NCBI GenBank assembly: GCA_038503075.1
Contig: JBCAML010000017.1
Location: forward strand, 868,001-932,000
DNA length: 64,000 bases
From: Gyromitra esculenta
Taxonomy: Eukaryota; Ascomycota; Pezizomycetes; Pezizales; Discinaceae
Reading direction: 5' to 3'
Below the pieces are notes generated by a model. The model saw only the letters and a list, made by a program, of their open reading frames with translations. It searched no databases and was not told the DNA's origin. Numbering within the stretch: position 1 is the stretch's first letter; each line of letters begins with the position of its first letter. Made by a program: the position numbers and the translations under genes. Shown piece after piece: positions 13,962 through 25,249 of the stretch.

Positions 13962-14673
13962 CTTATTAATATGTTTAATCACTGAGATTGGCGGGTAGCT
14001 TTGTTTTTTTTTGTTTTTTGCAGTATGTAGCTGCAGAGGAGAACTATGTGGGTCACAAAACGATACGGTGTGCCCAACAAGAAACCGGTGCAGACCCAGG
14101 TATTTATATGTCTCTGCTGCAGCCCTCCTGAGTACCTTCTCCACAGATGTGCTCCGTCTGATCTGTGCCTTTCTCGACCCAGCTGAGACCTGCAGCCCAC
14201 ATGCACAAGGATGAGTAAAATGTGCAAGGAAGGGTTCTCGAGAACGTGCCAGTGGCAGGAGGGGGGAATGGCGGGGCAAGCTGGCAAGCTGGTTCGCATC
14301 CCATCTCATCCCCGCGTGGTTCTATGCGCCAGGGGAGACTGAGACCCCAGAGGAGGGGTGATCCAGGCATCCCGCATCTTATCGCAGCCCACTGCTGTGG
14401 TGGGGGTCTTGGCAGGGTCTGCCTTAATATCTCACCACTACGATTGGTAGCTCAACCTTCTGGCATACAAAAGCAGGGAAAGAAGGTATTTTCTTCAGGC
14501 AGACCGTGGACTGCCGCGGAGGGTTAAATATCCCGTTGTTGTAGACGCCAATCACTGTCATCTGTGCTCCTTCCGTCTTTTTCCACCACCATCCTCCGTT
14601 GTTTGCTTGCTCATACACCAATCCTTGTTTACGAATCACCCATTCTAGAAGACGATAAAAAAGGCTTGCAATT
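13962..14673. promoter_or_regulatory. Shared divergent upstream region, IPK and ARB1
   Basis: 712 bp between two start codons pointing outward, so it should contain both promoters. No ORF with homology. Individual factor sites cannot be assigned by eye. Confidence 0.5.
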
Positions 14674-16614
14674 ATGGCACTCGCAGATGTCACGCCTGCG
14701 TACTTGAATGGTCTTAGTGCTGGCCTCAACAACCTTAACATCGGTGAAGGCCTAGGCGAGAATAATCTAATGGTTGATGGGCCAGAACCTGACATGGAAG
14801 AGAAATGGAAACCGGACGGTGAAAACGACGAAAATAATATCCACGACGAGAACGATGCTAAAAACAGTGATAATGAGGCGTTTAACATTGAAATGGCACA
14901 GGAAGCTCCAAAGAAGAAGAAGAAGAAGAAGAAGAAGAAGACTAAGGGCCAGAGGAAGTGTGTAAGTATTCGTTCACCATCCTTTACCTGCAAACTCCGT
15001 TTGGTCTCGTATAGTTTTTGCGGGCCAGTCATTGGCGTTTGGACCATCACTGATTTTGAATTTTTTTTATTCCATTAAGCCTCCTCCAACTGGCTTTGAA
15101 GGTATATTACTTGACTTGACTCTCGAAATAACTGGACTTCAGTTTGGATATGTTCACTAAACTTTCTTTTCTCCTCCCTAGACAGCTTCGTTGACGGCCC
15201 CTTACCACCTCACCTTGCCCTGGCTGAGGAGGAGCTCTACCATCCCTCTAGGCCATTTACAGAGTAGATTATCTCTCCCCCTTGTAGAAGGTCATCAACA
15301 CTAACCTATCCTTCTCCTAGGCGCATCGAAACCTGCATTCAGCGCTACAGAGCTAAACGCAAGTTCGACCCAATTCGCCTTCAGATATTCACTTCTTACC
15401 TCAATCTTGGCGGCATCTCGACAGGTCCCAAGGCTTTTTCAGGTGGCATCGATGTCAAAAACAATGATGAACTCGACACAGAACAAATCCGAAAAATGGC
15501 CGCAACGGAGTTTGTCCCATCTAACTTGAACCAAGGTGAGGACGGAGATTGGGACGTTGACTTCGAATATGTCGTCCGTGGGTTTTTAAGCCACAAGGTG
15601 CCATATGTTCTGGGGTATATGAGGTTTGAAGACCTTGAGCTGAGTGCGAAGGTCGTGAGGAACTTCCTCAACTACGTAGGTTTTGCTCGTTCATTTTTCT
15701 ATTTGCATCACCATTCTCTTGCCGTCATCTACGTTTTCATTTCTAGGGAAGAAAAAACTAATCTTGATTGGATGTATCACAAAGGTGATCTATCATAACG
15801 TAGCCACCGAATATCTTTCTTCCATAGTTTCTGCCATCGCCATCTGCGATCTTGCTGAAAAAGAGCTCATCCTCTGCCGTCAGGTGTCGTCGCGCCTTCC
15901 AGGAAACTTTAACATGGCGTGTAGCACGCTCTTTGGCGGCTATTACGCCGGCATGAAAGATGAATCGTTGACTTGGGATGCAGGGCTTGCAAGCAATGTT
16001 GGTCTCACAAACACCGAAGCAAAGAATATCTTTGCTGCTAGTGTCGAGAAGCGCGGAAGCGCGTTCCAGAAGGAGTTCGGACTGAAGACAAAATTGCTAA
16101 AAGCAGAGTTTCTCTCGCTCGAGGTTACTGGCATTGTGTTTGCGGCGACTAGCGGAGTGAAGAAACCGCTACCGGAAGAGAACGAAGAAGAGATTGCAGC
16201 GCTCCCTGTAGAACAAAAAGATAGGGGGCTGAAGAAGTCGAACTATAGCGATACTGGGCTCAATGCACTAGGGAGGCTTCTGGTGAAGGTCTGGGCCCCA
16301 GAGGGGCCGATCGAGCAAGAGATACCCGAAACAGATCTGGAAGAATTTGAAATTTGGATGGAGATGGAGGTGCTCCAGTATTGCTTTGTCGGGATGCATA
16401 TTGAGGCTAAGGTGCATCAGATGAGCTCGGGGATTATTTGGATTGATAGTGTTACCGTGAGTCTGCCTTCTGCTCGTTCCTTTGCCGATTTATATTTACA
16501 TACGTCCAATCTCGTGTTCAATATGTACTAATTAGTGAGAAACAGGCTGTCCAATGTTCCTTCTATCTTCACCTGGAGTCGCCAGATAAGGAGAGCGAAG
16601 ATGAGTCTGAATAG
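14674..16614 (+). CDS. ARB1: Argonaute siRNA chaperone (ARC) complex subunit Arb1
   Basis: Six exons: 14674-14961, 15080-15101, 15182-15263, 15321-15675, 15785-16456, 16546-16614; 495 aa. The N-terminus is acidic, then a run of ten Lys from an (AAG)n tract precedes the family core: PPPTGFEDSFVDGPLPP, YHPSRPFTERIETCIQRYR, then VRNFLNYVIYHNVATEY. In S. pombe, Arb1 with Arb2 binds Argonaute carrying duplex siRNA, inhibits slicing, and is needed for heterochromatin at centromeres. Here it implies a nuclear RNAi pathway; the Argonaute and Arb2 genes are not in the window. The exon 4/5 junction uses acceptor CACAAAG; the nearer TTCTAG would put a stop in frame. Exon 2 is only 22 nt. Junction phases all agree. 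Confidence 0.9.
14911..14940 (+). repeat. (AAG)10 coding microsatellite
   Basis: Ten perfect AAG codons encoding the polylysine run of Arb1. Length polymorphism between strains would change the protein by whole lysines. Confidence 0.9.
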
Positions 16615-17121
16615 AGAGCTAACTCGTCTTACTTTCTGAGGAAACTTCTCTTTCAAACATAGCCGTTGCCGATGAATATATTTCTTCCTTCGTTTCTTAC
16701 ATAGTCTTTGTCCTTTCCTGTGTCTTTTTTTAGGGAGTTGAATGGGAATTCGGCATGAAATTTGTAACGGCTTGGATTAGTTAAAGGCATCGAAATGTCT
16801 TTCACGTCTACTTCCATGTCTATGCTATTTCGTTATTCATACCTGGCCCTCACGACGATTTCCTCAGTAAAAAAAAAACCAAAAGCGCTCTTTTAAATTG
16901 CATACGTGGAGCACGAGTGATTGAGAGTGATGCGGTTACCCCGTAGATTGATGCGGTTACCCGCTCTTGCACGATTCCTACAAGAAAATTTCTGACAGTT
17001 CCTTCTTCTCAACCCAACCAACCACCACTCGTTCTCACCCTCCTCCTCCTCCTCCTCCTCCTCCACCCACCCCCGAAAGTACCATTCCCGGCCCAGTTCA
17101 ACAGAAAATTAATCGTCTAAG
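16615..17121. other. ARB1 3' flank and NOP10 promoter
   Basis: No ORF. Two near-identical GATGCGGTTACCC units (about 16928-16962) and a (TCC)8 tract at 17041-17064 sit in the NOP10 upstream region. Confidence 0.55.
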
Positions 17122-17689
17122 ATGCATTTGATGTATACTCTGGACGCGAAGGGCAATCGTATCTACACCCTCAAGAAGATAACGTCCTCGGGTGCTGTCA
17201 CGAAGAGTGCACATCCAGCCAGGTTTTCCCCGGACGATAAATACTCAAGGTAAGTTTTTAAATCGCTATTTATTTTCTTCATTGGTCAATTTTCTTAAAT
17301 TCCCCCGACTTATATTCTATATATGTTCCCGGAAGAGGAAGTCTCTATGTGATGAGATCGTGTGAAGCGTTCGTAGCGATCATTCAGTGGTCGCGATGAC
17401 GACGCAAAACATAATAAAATATTATCCAATTGTTCCTTCTGATATTACTCTTCTTCCCTTTCCTCTCTTATCTTGTTACTTAGTTTGTGCTGGGCTATAG
17501 AGTTTTAGACAATAGTTAACAGATCTGGAATTGAAGACATAGGGTTACTCTCAAGAAGAGATTCGGGATCTTGATGACCCAGCAACGTGTGTTCCCACAT
17601 CCTCTTTTTATTTTTTTCTGTCCCTTCTCTTCAATTGGGGCTTGTGTTCTAACATGGTTTCTCTAATAGAGGACGTCAAACCGTGGTGA
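17122..17689 (+). CDS. NOP10: H/ACA ribonucleoprotein subunit Nop10
   Basis: Three short exons: 17122-17249, 17537-17586, 17670-17689; 65 aa, close to the 64-aa human protein. The sequence [19 protein letters not shown] and [13 protein letters not shown] is the nearly invariant Nop10 N-terminus. The second exon gives [16 protein letters not shown], which requires the unusual acceptor TTGAAG rather than the more obvious CATAG five bases further on. Nop10 is a small zinc-ribbon/linker protein joining Cbf5 and Nhp2 in nucleolar box H/ACA particles for pseudouridylation and rRNA processing. The last exon (QDVKPW end) is inferred: without it, the frame runs on through about 25 low-complexity residues. 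The first intron (287 bp) is long for the window. Confidence 0.88.
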
Positions 17690-18750
17690 ATAAATATTGA
17701 ACGGGGTTAATGGAGTGTTGGAGGGACCGACACCCTGTGGGGCACCATACGAAGACCACACGGCGGTGGGGTGTAAATTTCAAACAAGAGCTTGTACCGG
17801 GTTGCCCTTCGTGCGCGGAGGATACGTAATTTCGCTTTTTTTCTTCTTGGGAATGGAATTGAGGGCGTTATTTATTTATTTTTAGTTGGGGCTACCTTTT
17901 TTTGTCCTTGGGGATCATTGTGGGATTTGTAGAATGAAGCGATATCATACGAAGCAATATTCTTTATTTTTCACCAAGTTTTGCAAGTTCTGATGCCACT
18001 TGGGAACTGGAACTGCATGAATTAAGTGAGATAATCCTCTCATTCTTACTACCGTTTGTTTTCGGCAGTATAATGTTCGTGACAAGCTTCCATCTTCCCG
18101 TATCTTTAATCTCGTAAGACGATTTTTAGACATATTGTTCATATAGGCAGGTATGTGTAAGTTTCGACCCTATGATTGAGAGTTCAAACACTTGAACCTA
18201 TCACAGATGCAAATTTTCACTGACTAGTAACACTTAACCTTACTGATTGATGAGAAATAAACTCTTACTATTTGGTCTCCTCCGTCGCCAAACATACATG
18301 TACCTCCCCCTGCAGCTCCCTTTGCCATACGTTGTGAGAATCTAGCAACGAGATTCATCCCCCATGGATTATGGTGAATGGATGTTGGACACCTCTGACA
18401 CTGTTTCGGGCCACAGAACGGCCCGGTCAGTTCTTAAAAGTGACCAGATATTTCAGTATATGCGTCGCAATATCACAAAACAGCAAGTATCCCGCTCAGA
18501 GTGGAAGAAATCCGGCTCGGTCGCAGGTTGCTATGGTTTGTACTGTCTAGGTTGGACGCAATGATTTCTAAAGAAGAAACTCTACGATTGGGGGTGGAGG
18601 GCGTCTTTTATACGGCTGCGCTCTTGGCGCTCTTGGCGCTCTTTGGCCGGTACGCTTACCCGGCCCTCCTTCTCGCGGATATCTGTCCCTCTGTTTGGCG
18701 GAATCCTTCTCTCCCTTCCTCTTCTTCCCTCCCCCCCTTCCTCTCCCAGC
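17690..18750. other. Intergenic, NOP10 to CCL1
   Basis: NOP10 3' flank and CCL1 upstream region. Short frames on both strands have no recognisable product. CT-rich tract just before the CCL1 ATG (about 18700-18745). Confidence 0.55.
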
Positions 18751-20075
18751 ATGGATGACAGCATATACACCTCCTCCACGCAGTATTGCCTCTTCACCTT
18801 TACTCCAAAACAGCTCTCCAAGCTCCGCCATGCTACCAACAAAGCTGCCGCCGAGAAAATTACCGAATCGATAAAATCAGCCCGAGCTGCTGCTGCTATC
18901 ACTGCCTCTGCTGCATCTCCAGAAGGTTCACCGAACGGTACTAGCACTAATGATGGCGGTGATGCAGCAGATGGCGAGGAGATTGATTGCCCAACAGCGG
19001 AGGAGGAGTTGAAGCTCGTGGCATACTATTGCGTCAAATGTATGCAGCTTTCAGACCACTTCAAATTCCCTAGTAATGTTAAGGTGCGGCGAAGAACTGT
19101 CTCCCCATCTCCATCTCCAGCGCACGTAGCTAACTCCCCTGCGTGCAGGCGACGGCATTGACCTTCCTCCACCGTCTCTACCTCACGACCTCCACGCTGA
19201 CACTCCACCCCAAAAACATCCTCCTTCTGATCCTCTACCTCGCAACCAAGACCGAAAACCACTACACGCCCATCGAATCTTTTATTGCGACCGCCGCCAC
19301 AGCCGGTCCAGTGATCACTCAAGAAGACTTGCTCGCGCCCGAATTCAAAGTCGCGATAGGGCTTCGCTGGGCGTTTCAAATCTGGCATCCGTTCCGCGGA
19401 CTAGAGGGGATCTTCCTCGAGCTGAACGCTATGGCCGGAGGACTATACCGCTCTCCCAACGGCGGCGCTGGCGAGGGAGAGGAAACGAAGAAACAACTCG
19501 ATGCCCTGCTAAAAGGAGATGCAGATCGCATAGGGCGTGCGCATGGTGGTGCTAGGGCGCTGCTGACGAGTACGGCGCTGTTAACGGACGTGTACTTCTT
19601 GTATACCCCACCACAGATCTCGTTCGCAGCGTTTCTACAGGCGGACGAAGATCTTGCGAGGCTTTATATCGATATTAAATTCCCGCCCCCACTTGCCTCG
19701 TTGGGACATGTTAAAGCTAAGCTGCTCTCTATTATTGCGGAGTGTGCGCGCAATCATCTCTCGCCGAGTATAACCCGGGACTCGCCGAATCCGTATCCGG
19801 GGCTCTTGCTACAGCTCCCTCAGAATGGCGTGGCAACTTCAATGGAAGCGGCGACGGAAAGAGCGCTGATGAAGGAGGTGACGAGAATCGATAAGAAGCT
19901 ATATCACGTCACAAACAGGGATAAGAAGGCAAACGAGAAGAAGGCTGGGGAGAATGGGACAACTAATGGGAATGGAAAGCATGGCGGTGTGGATGAAGAA
20001 AGGAAGCTGAAGAAACGACGACTGGAGAGGGAAAGGCTAGACAAAGATGGCGATGTTTTCGGTGGGTCATTATGA
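18751..20075 (+). CDS. CCL1: Cyclin H / Ccl1, cyclin of the CDK-activating kinase in TFIIH
   Basis: Two exons, 18751-19083 and 19149-20075 (65-bp intron); 419 aa. The N-terminus (YTSSTQYCLFTFTPKQLSKL) is typical of fungal Ccl1. The first cyclin fold spans the junction: EEELKLVAYYCVKCMQLSDHF, then ATALTFLHRLYL and HPKNILLLILYLATKTENH. A second fold follows (WAFQIWHPFRGLEGIFLELN through LLTDVYFLYTPPQISFAAFL). The C-terminus is a basic, glycine/asparagine-rich tail. In the family it pairs with Kin28/Cdk7 to phosphorylate the RNA polymerase II CTD. The region between residues 45 and 95 is Ala/Ser/Gly-rich and probably disordered. Cyclin H is a better match than cyclin C/Ssn8 because of the N-terminal STQYxLFxFTP block. 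Confidence 0.92.
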
Positions 20076-21445
20076 GTTTTCTAGGGGTTGTTAAATTAAG
20101 GTGGGGAATTTGGTTTTCTGCGAGGCGAAAAATAGGATTGTACTTCTAGAATTGGATGAAACGGGATTGGATAGGGTGGAAAGGCGAAAAGTCATTGATC
20201 ATTGCTGCGGGGGATACAAGGTTGTATATACGTGGTTTACAAGTATCTAATTCATAAAGGGGGCGTTAGTTTTTGGCTCTGGGGTTTACAGATTTTAATT
20301 TGGCGACCGGCCGCTCTGGAGCTGGTAGCTGGTGTGGCCACGGAATGCATACAGAAGTAACTGTATCCGTTTGGTGTCTCGAGAATAGGATTTGGAGTTT
20401 ATTTCGTCTGCGGCACTCGGGGCAGGCATTTAGCACCCGAGCATGCAAGTGGCATGCAGGGTTTTCTCACCAGCCAGAGAGCTGCGATCCGCCTTGCCCT
20501 CCAACAGACCAAGGCCCTCCAGCAACTCGCATGCTCGGGTACCAAACGCCGGCTCCGAGTATGGGATCCTCCGACCCTGCGCCTTGCTCCCTGCAGAGCG
20601 TAGCATTACGGGCCACGGGTCGGTGGGAACACTCGCGCGCCATCCACGCGCCACTGCCACACGAGGAGCGCCTGCTGTCCATCTTTATCGCAAGTGCTCT
20701 GTAGTAAACTCCAGGTAGAGAAGCCGCGCTTTGGTACAGTGGCACATGTGGCCTCTCCTCTACTAACCAGAGCTACATGTACATGTAGTTATTAGTACAT
20801 AGCTCAGTGTGCCGAATGAAACAATAAATAAATAAATAAGTGCACAGCTCAGTAACTCCAGGCGAGTGATGCTCCATGGATTTGATTTACCTTGTGTAAC
20901 AGCCTTGCCCATCCCCATCCAAGCACTGCGTATTGAAACCGGAGCCAAACAACTATGTATATGGTCGTGAATTAATTGTCATTCCCGCACGTACCAAGGC
21001 CCACAGCTGCTTTCCAAATACTTCTTTTTTTCAAGCGTAGCCGAGGTGCACCTGGGAGTCTGGAGCCAAGGATGGGATGGGATTATTGATCAGGAACGAT
21101 CCTCGCTGGATCCTCCAAGCCTCACTCGTCATATTTTACCCTGCGTTTCTACTACCCTTTCCGCCCTGTCCAATATCTATTGCCCAATTCCACCACCCAT
21201 TCTGTCAACAGAAAAGCCCGGTGTTGGACTCGAGTTTTGGGGGAAAATACGAGTAGAATATCAACAACTCAAGAAGGAAAGAAGGAAAGAAAGAAAAAAG
21301 GTTTTAATTACGCAAAAGCGAATTCCCACCCAAAAGAAAACTCTGCACATACCAAAAGGCATGCAAAAGCTACGACGTTTCGTCTGTATCTGCTCCCCTC
21401 CCACCTCCGACTCCCTAGTTCGCCCTACTGATTTGATTTCCAGCC
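20076..21445. other. Intergenic, CCL1 to PAN6, containing an inverted-repeat element
   Basis: CCL1 3' flank, a small inverted-repeat element (listed separately), and the PAN6 upstream region. The frames overlapping 20266-20745 on both strands are translations of the repeat. Confidence 0.6.
20415..20560. repeat. Small inverted-repeat element, ACTCGGGG family
   Basis: About 36-bp imperfect inverted repeats, 20415-20450 and 20525-20560, beginning ACTCGGGGCAGGCATTTAGC. The inner 12 bp ACCCGAGCATGC are perfect; most mismatches between arms are transitions. One arm has a relative at 47881-47916. Size and structure suggest a MITE; no target-site duplication is obvious. Confidence 0.65.
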
Positions 21446-22432
21446 ATGGCCTCCTCCTCCATCCTTCCCTCCACAACTGCGCCACTCCAAATCCACACAT
21501 CAATCTCCTCCCTCCGAGCGTGGCGCCGCACGCAGCTCCTCTCTTCCCGCCGCGTCGCCTTGGTCCCTACTATGGGTGCTCTCCACGCCGGCCACCTCTC
21601 CTTGATCCGCGCTGCAGCTGCCGAGAACCCTAGCATCGTAGTCAGCATCTTCGTCAATCCAGCGCAATTCGCACCCCATGAAGATCTAACCCGGTACCCG
21701 AGGACCCTAAACACGGACGTGCAGCAGCTGGAACAACTCAATGCAGAGCTCCCGCCAGAGAGCGGGAAGGTGGAAGCGCTATTCCTACCCAGCATCGAAG
21801 AAATGTATCCGAGCGGTATTCCGCTCGATCAGGACCTTCAGCGGGGAGCGTTTGTGAGTGTGCATGGACTGTCGGAGCAGCTAGAAGGTGTCACGAGACC
21901 CCACTTTTTCAGGGGCGTTGCGACGGTGTGTACAAAACTGTTTAACGCTGTGCAGCCCGATGCTGCGTATTTTGGTCAGAAGGACGTTCAGCAGACCGTT
22001 GTGCTCCGGCGGTTGGTGCAGGATCTTCTTATCCCTATCGAGCTACGGGTATGTGAGACTGTGAGAGAGGCTGGGGACGGATTGGCGATGAGTTCACGGA
22101 ATGTGTATCTAGGAGACAAGAGGAGAAGTGTGGCTGGGGGGTTATATAGAGCACTCAAAGCTGGGGAGGATGCCTATAAAGCTGGGGCGAATGATCGGAA
22201 GACAGTGTTGGAGGCTGCGGAGAAGGTGCTGAGTAAGGTAGGGAGGGAAGATGGGGTGAACATTGAAGTGGAGTACTTGAGCCTTGCAGACTGGAAGGAA
22301 CTCGGTGAATTGGAGATCCTCGATGAGCGAGGGGGTGCCATTCTGAGCAGCGCGGTGAGAATGTTGCCTACTGGCGAGGGAGAGGCATCGGTGAGAATCA
22401 TCGATAATATCGCTTTTAAACCAAGAGAGTGA
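21446..22432 (+). CDS. PAN6: Pantoate--beta-alanine ligase (pantothenate synthetase)
   Basis: A single uninterrupted exon of 328 aa, unusual among these intron-rich neighbours. It condenses pantoate and beta-alanine with ATP to make pantothenate, the coenzyme A precursor. Key features are VALVPTMGALHAGHLSLI with the nucleotide-binding HxGH (His47, His50), SIFVNPAQFAPHEDLTRYPR, YFGQKDVQQTVVLRRLVQDL, and the KMSKS-like GLAMSSRNVYL. The C-terminal domain ends near IIDNIAF. A 20-30 residue N-terminal extension before the core (MASSSILPSTTAPLQIHTSI) is Ser/Thr-rich and not clearly a targeting signal. Convergent with the eIF2B-alpha gene. Confidence 0.95.
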   Translation: MASSSILPSTTAPLQIHTSISSLRAWRRTQLLSSRRVALVPTMGALHAGHLSLIRAAAAENPSIVVSIFVNPAQFAPHEDLTRYPRTLNTDVQQLEQLNAELPPESGKVEALFLPSIEEMYPSGIPLDQDLQRGAFVSVHGLSEQLEGVTRPHFFRGVATVCTKLFNAVQPDAAYFGQKDVQQTVVLRRLVQDLLIPIELRVCETVREAGDGLAMSSRNVYLGDKRRSVAGGLYRALKAGEDAYKAGANDRKTVLEAAEKVLSKVGREDGVNIEVEYLSLADWKELGELEILDERGGAILSSAVRMLPTGEGEASVRIIDNIAFKPRE

Positions 22433-23197
22433 GGGTTGAGAAACACGATCCACTATTAGAACGCAGTGTGTTCTAAATTCGATAGCTGCCAGTACACTAT
22501 AGAGCAAGTGGGCTCTTGCAAGATGGACTGGCATAAGATCTTATTCGGCGAGTTGATAAAGAAACCATGTACATGTAGTAAAGACCGGTGTATAGATGAA
22601 GGAACGATGTTGGCTGATGCATATGTATTTGAAATGACATGGTTCGTAGATTAAAGTATTGAATCACCGAGGGCTTGATTGCAATTAAAACAAAGGAATG
22701 AAATACACAGTATTCTTATTTGTACCAATTAACATCACTTATCACGGTTTCCCTATAATTTCCACCACATGCGTAAAATCTATCGCATCATAATTTATCA
22801 CTCGATGGATAATGCATGCCGTTTTACCTCCCCCGTGTAGCCCCCCTCCCACTGCGCCCGAAACCAAACCCAACACAGGGGAGCAAGTAGGGATGCTAGT
22901 TATATACATACTTGGACGGGCGAAGTGGATCATCTCGACTGCTCAATCCTAAGGCATGAAACTGTCTAACGATTTTTGCGCTGTCCTACACAATAGACAA
23001 GTATTTCGAATACTTTCTTGTATTTTTACCTGACGGAAGTGGAAACGTGAAATTAAAAGAGGAAGAAGTAACAAAAAATTCCCCGAAAAACGCCGTTTTC
23101 TAAAAAATATCCTTACGAACATACGCCCCCCCCCTCCCCCATTGTCTACTGTATATACGTCAAGCGGAGAGACCTTGTCATTCATCCCTTTTTTATA
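22433..23197. other. Intergenic between convergent PAN6 and GCN3
   Basis: The 3' flanks of two convergent genes. No supported coding frame or clear repeat. Confidence 0.6.
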
Positions 23198-24336
23198 CTA
23201 GAATCTCATACCAACGATCCGATCAGCAACTTGATTTGTCGTCAACAACCCCACCTCTGTAATAAAACCTTCAATAAATTCTGGCTCAGTATAATCCACG
23301 AACCCCAACTCCGTCCCATCCGCGGCTCCCGGTTCCGTCTGTGGCATTGGTCCATCCACGCCATCGGGAGGTGCAAAATTGATCACGTCTTGCTTGATCG
23401 GAATATCGAATTGGTCTAGCGGGAATATATCGACGAACTTGTGGGTCTCAGTTGCGACGTAAACCTTGCGACTGTAGCGGGCTGCAGCCAGACACATTTG
23501 ATGGGTGCCCATCTAGTGGCGTTAGCAGGCAGTCGGGGGGGACTACGATATGAAGAGAATGTTATGATGAGAACTCACAATGTTGATGATGCTCGCATCA
23601 GTAAAGATACTCTCTGCGCCGATGAGGATGCAATCACATTTCTTCATGGCGTAGGCAACAGCATTGTCATCGATAACGGCAACTGGTACACCTAGATCCC
23701 GCAGCTCCTTTGCAACCTTGAGACCTTGACAGCTCGGTCTCGTCTCGGTGACAATAACCTGGAACCTTATTCCCCTCTCGGCAGCCAGGGTCAGGATTCC
23801 AACAGCGCAGCGACTATATCCATGCACCATAATCGTGGTCCCATCCCTCACCAGCTTGAGTCCAATCTCAGCGATTTTGAACCTCGCCTCTCGTGCGCCC
23901 TGGGCGAACAGGTGTCCGTTCTCCTGTAGCTTCTTTTTGAAGGCCTCGAAGTCGCGCGGATCGTCGTGGGTGTGCGAAGAGATGAATTTTGTGAACATTG
24001 CGCAGCCAGCCGTGAGCGAAATGCTGTTGGAGACGGAGTCGATGAGGGCGTTAGATCCTGTTTCGATTGATGAGAGGAGTTCGTGAATGGTGTCAGCTTT
24101 GGAAGCGTCGCAGAGGGCTGAGAGGGATTCCATGGCGGCGATGGGCATGGATTTGGTATTGTCCTCGGTGAGGAGACGAGAGTAGTGGCCACGGATATCG
24201 AATTCGCCCATAGTTTCTGAATAGACGATTCCTGGCTTCGGTGAGGTGTCTATGGGCAAGAGAAAGGGAGCAAGTGAGTGAGTGATAGGTCATGATGTGC
24301 TGATTTGGGGGACTCACAGGGGATTGGTTCAGGCAT
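23198..24336 (-). CDS. GCN3: Translation initiation factor eIF2B alpha subunit (Gcn3)
   Basis: Three exons: 24336-24318, 24249-23579, 23512-23198; 334 aa. The 19-nt first exon encodes MPEPIP; the splice gives YTSPKPGIVYSETMGEFDIRG. The eIF2B alpha/beta/delta Rossmann-like core follows: TIMVHGYSRCAVGILTLA, VTETRPSCQGLKVAKEL, AVIDDNAVAYAMKKCD, LIGAESIFTDASIINIMGTH and KVYVATETHKFVDIFPLDQ. In the family, this non-essential subunit of the eIF2 guanine-exchange factor senses phosphorylated eIF2 in general amino-acid control. The ending GLLTTNQVADRIVGMRF is acidic-preceded. The alpha subunit is favoured over the MTNA-type methylthioribose-1-phosphate isomerases by the N-terminal helical domain. Divergent from the NECAP gene. 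Confidence 0.94.
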
Positions 24337-25249
24337 GATGGGTAGTGTTGCTGAGTTTGTTCACCGACTTGATGAAATTGAGAGGAAGGAAATAACACCT
24401 GTGGGTGTGAAGCACACCAGGGAATCTGTGTAGTGAAATGTGGTGAGGTGGAGTGGAGTGGAGTGGAGTATGGTCCGGGCTAGCGTGACTCGCGAGGACT
24501 AACGAAAAGGTTAGCGAAACTGACGGTTCAGCGCAACAGCAGGGGAGACTTACATGCTGCTGGTCAATCGCTCAAAAGATGCAACTATGGGGCCAAGTGT
24601 GTATATCCAAGTCCAGGCTTATACAGCGAAGGAAGCATAAACAAATAACCAGCTCCAGCACTTCACGATGGTTCCTTGTGGTGTTGATGTTGATCCGAGT
24701 TGGCTGAGGTGGACTGAGTGGTTGCAGCCCCGCCTTGCATGCGTGCATCTCATCCCGCAAAGGGTGCCCACTCGACATTACGGCGAGACGCTGAAATGCC
24801 CCTCTCCCCCATGTGGCTAGCGCGGGGCTGTTCCCTTGCAGCTGTCTCCTCCCTCTCGGTACCTACTCACAGCAGCAGTACTCGACGGTACGGCTGCAGC
24901 CATCGTTTCCCTTTTCTTATTCCAACACTGCCAGCGCATCCCATCCCCCACAACACCGCCCCCAGCGCCCTCCCCAGGGCTTCACACCGTGTGGGTAACT
25001 ATGGTGCAGACTCCTCTCCTATTGTAGAGCACGCAGACAGATAGCTGGACTGCCATTGTTATAGACTCCTCCCTTCCATCTCACCCATCCACCCTCGGTC
25101 TTTGCTCCCTTCCTACTCGCCAGGTCCCGTTTCCTGGCTGTCTAGCTTCGAACCTCACCTAGCTACTGGCCAGCCAACCAACACCCCCCCATCCATCCTC
25201 CCAAATCCACCCACTCACCTCAACCAGCCAATAAATCAATCAATCAAAT
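24337..25249. promoter_or_regulatory. Shared divergent upstream region, GCN3 and NECAP
   Basis: 913 bp between outward-facing start codons. Contains a (GGAGT)n run near 24446-24470 and CT-rich DNA before the NECAP ATG. No gene supported. Confidence 0.5.

Noticed and set aside
20266..20745. Several overlapping frames on both strands
   Set aside because: They cover the GC-richer inverted-repeat element at 20415-20560; long frames in all directions reflect base composition.
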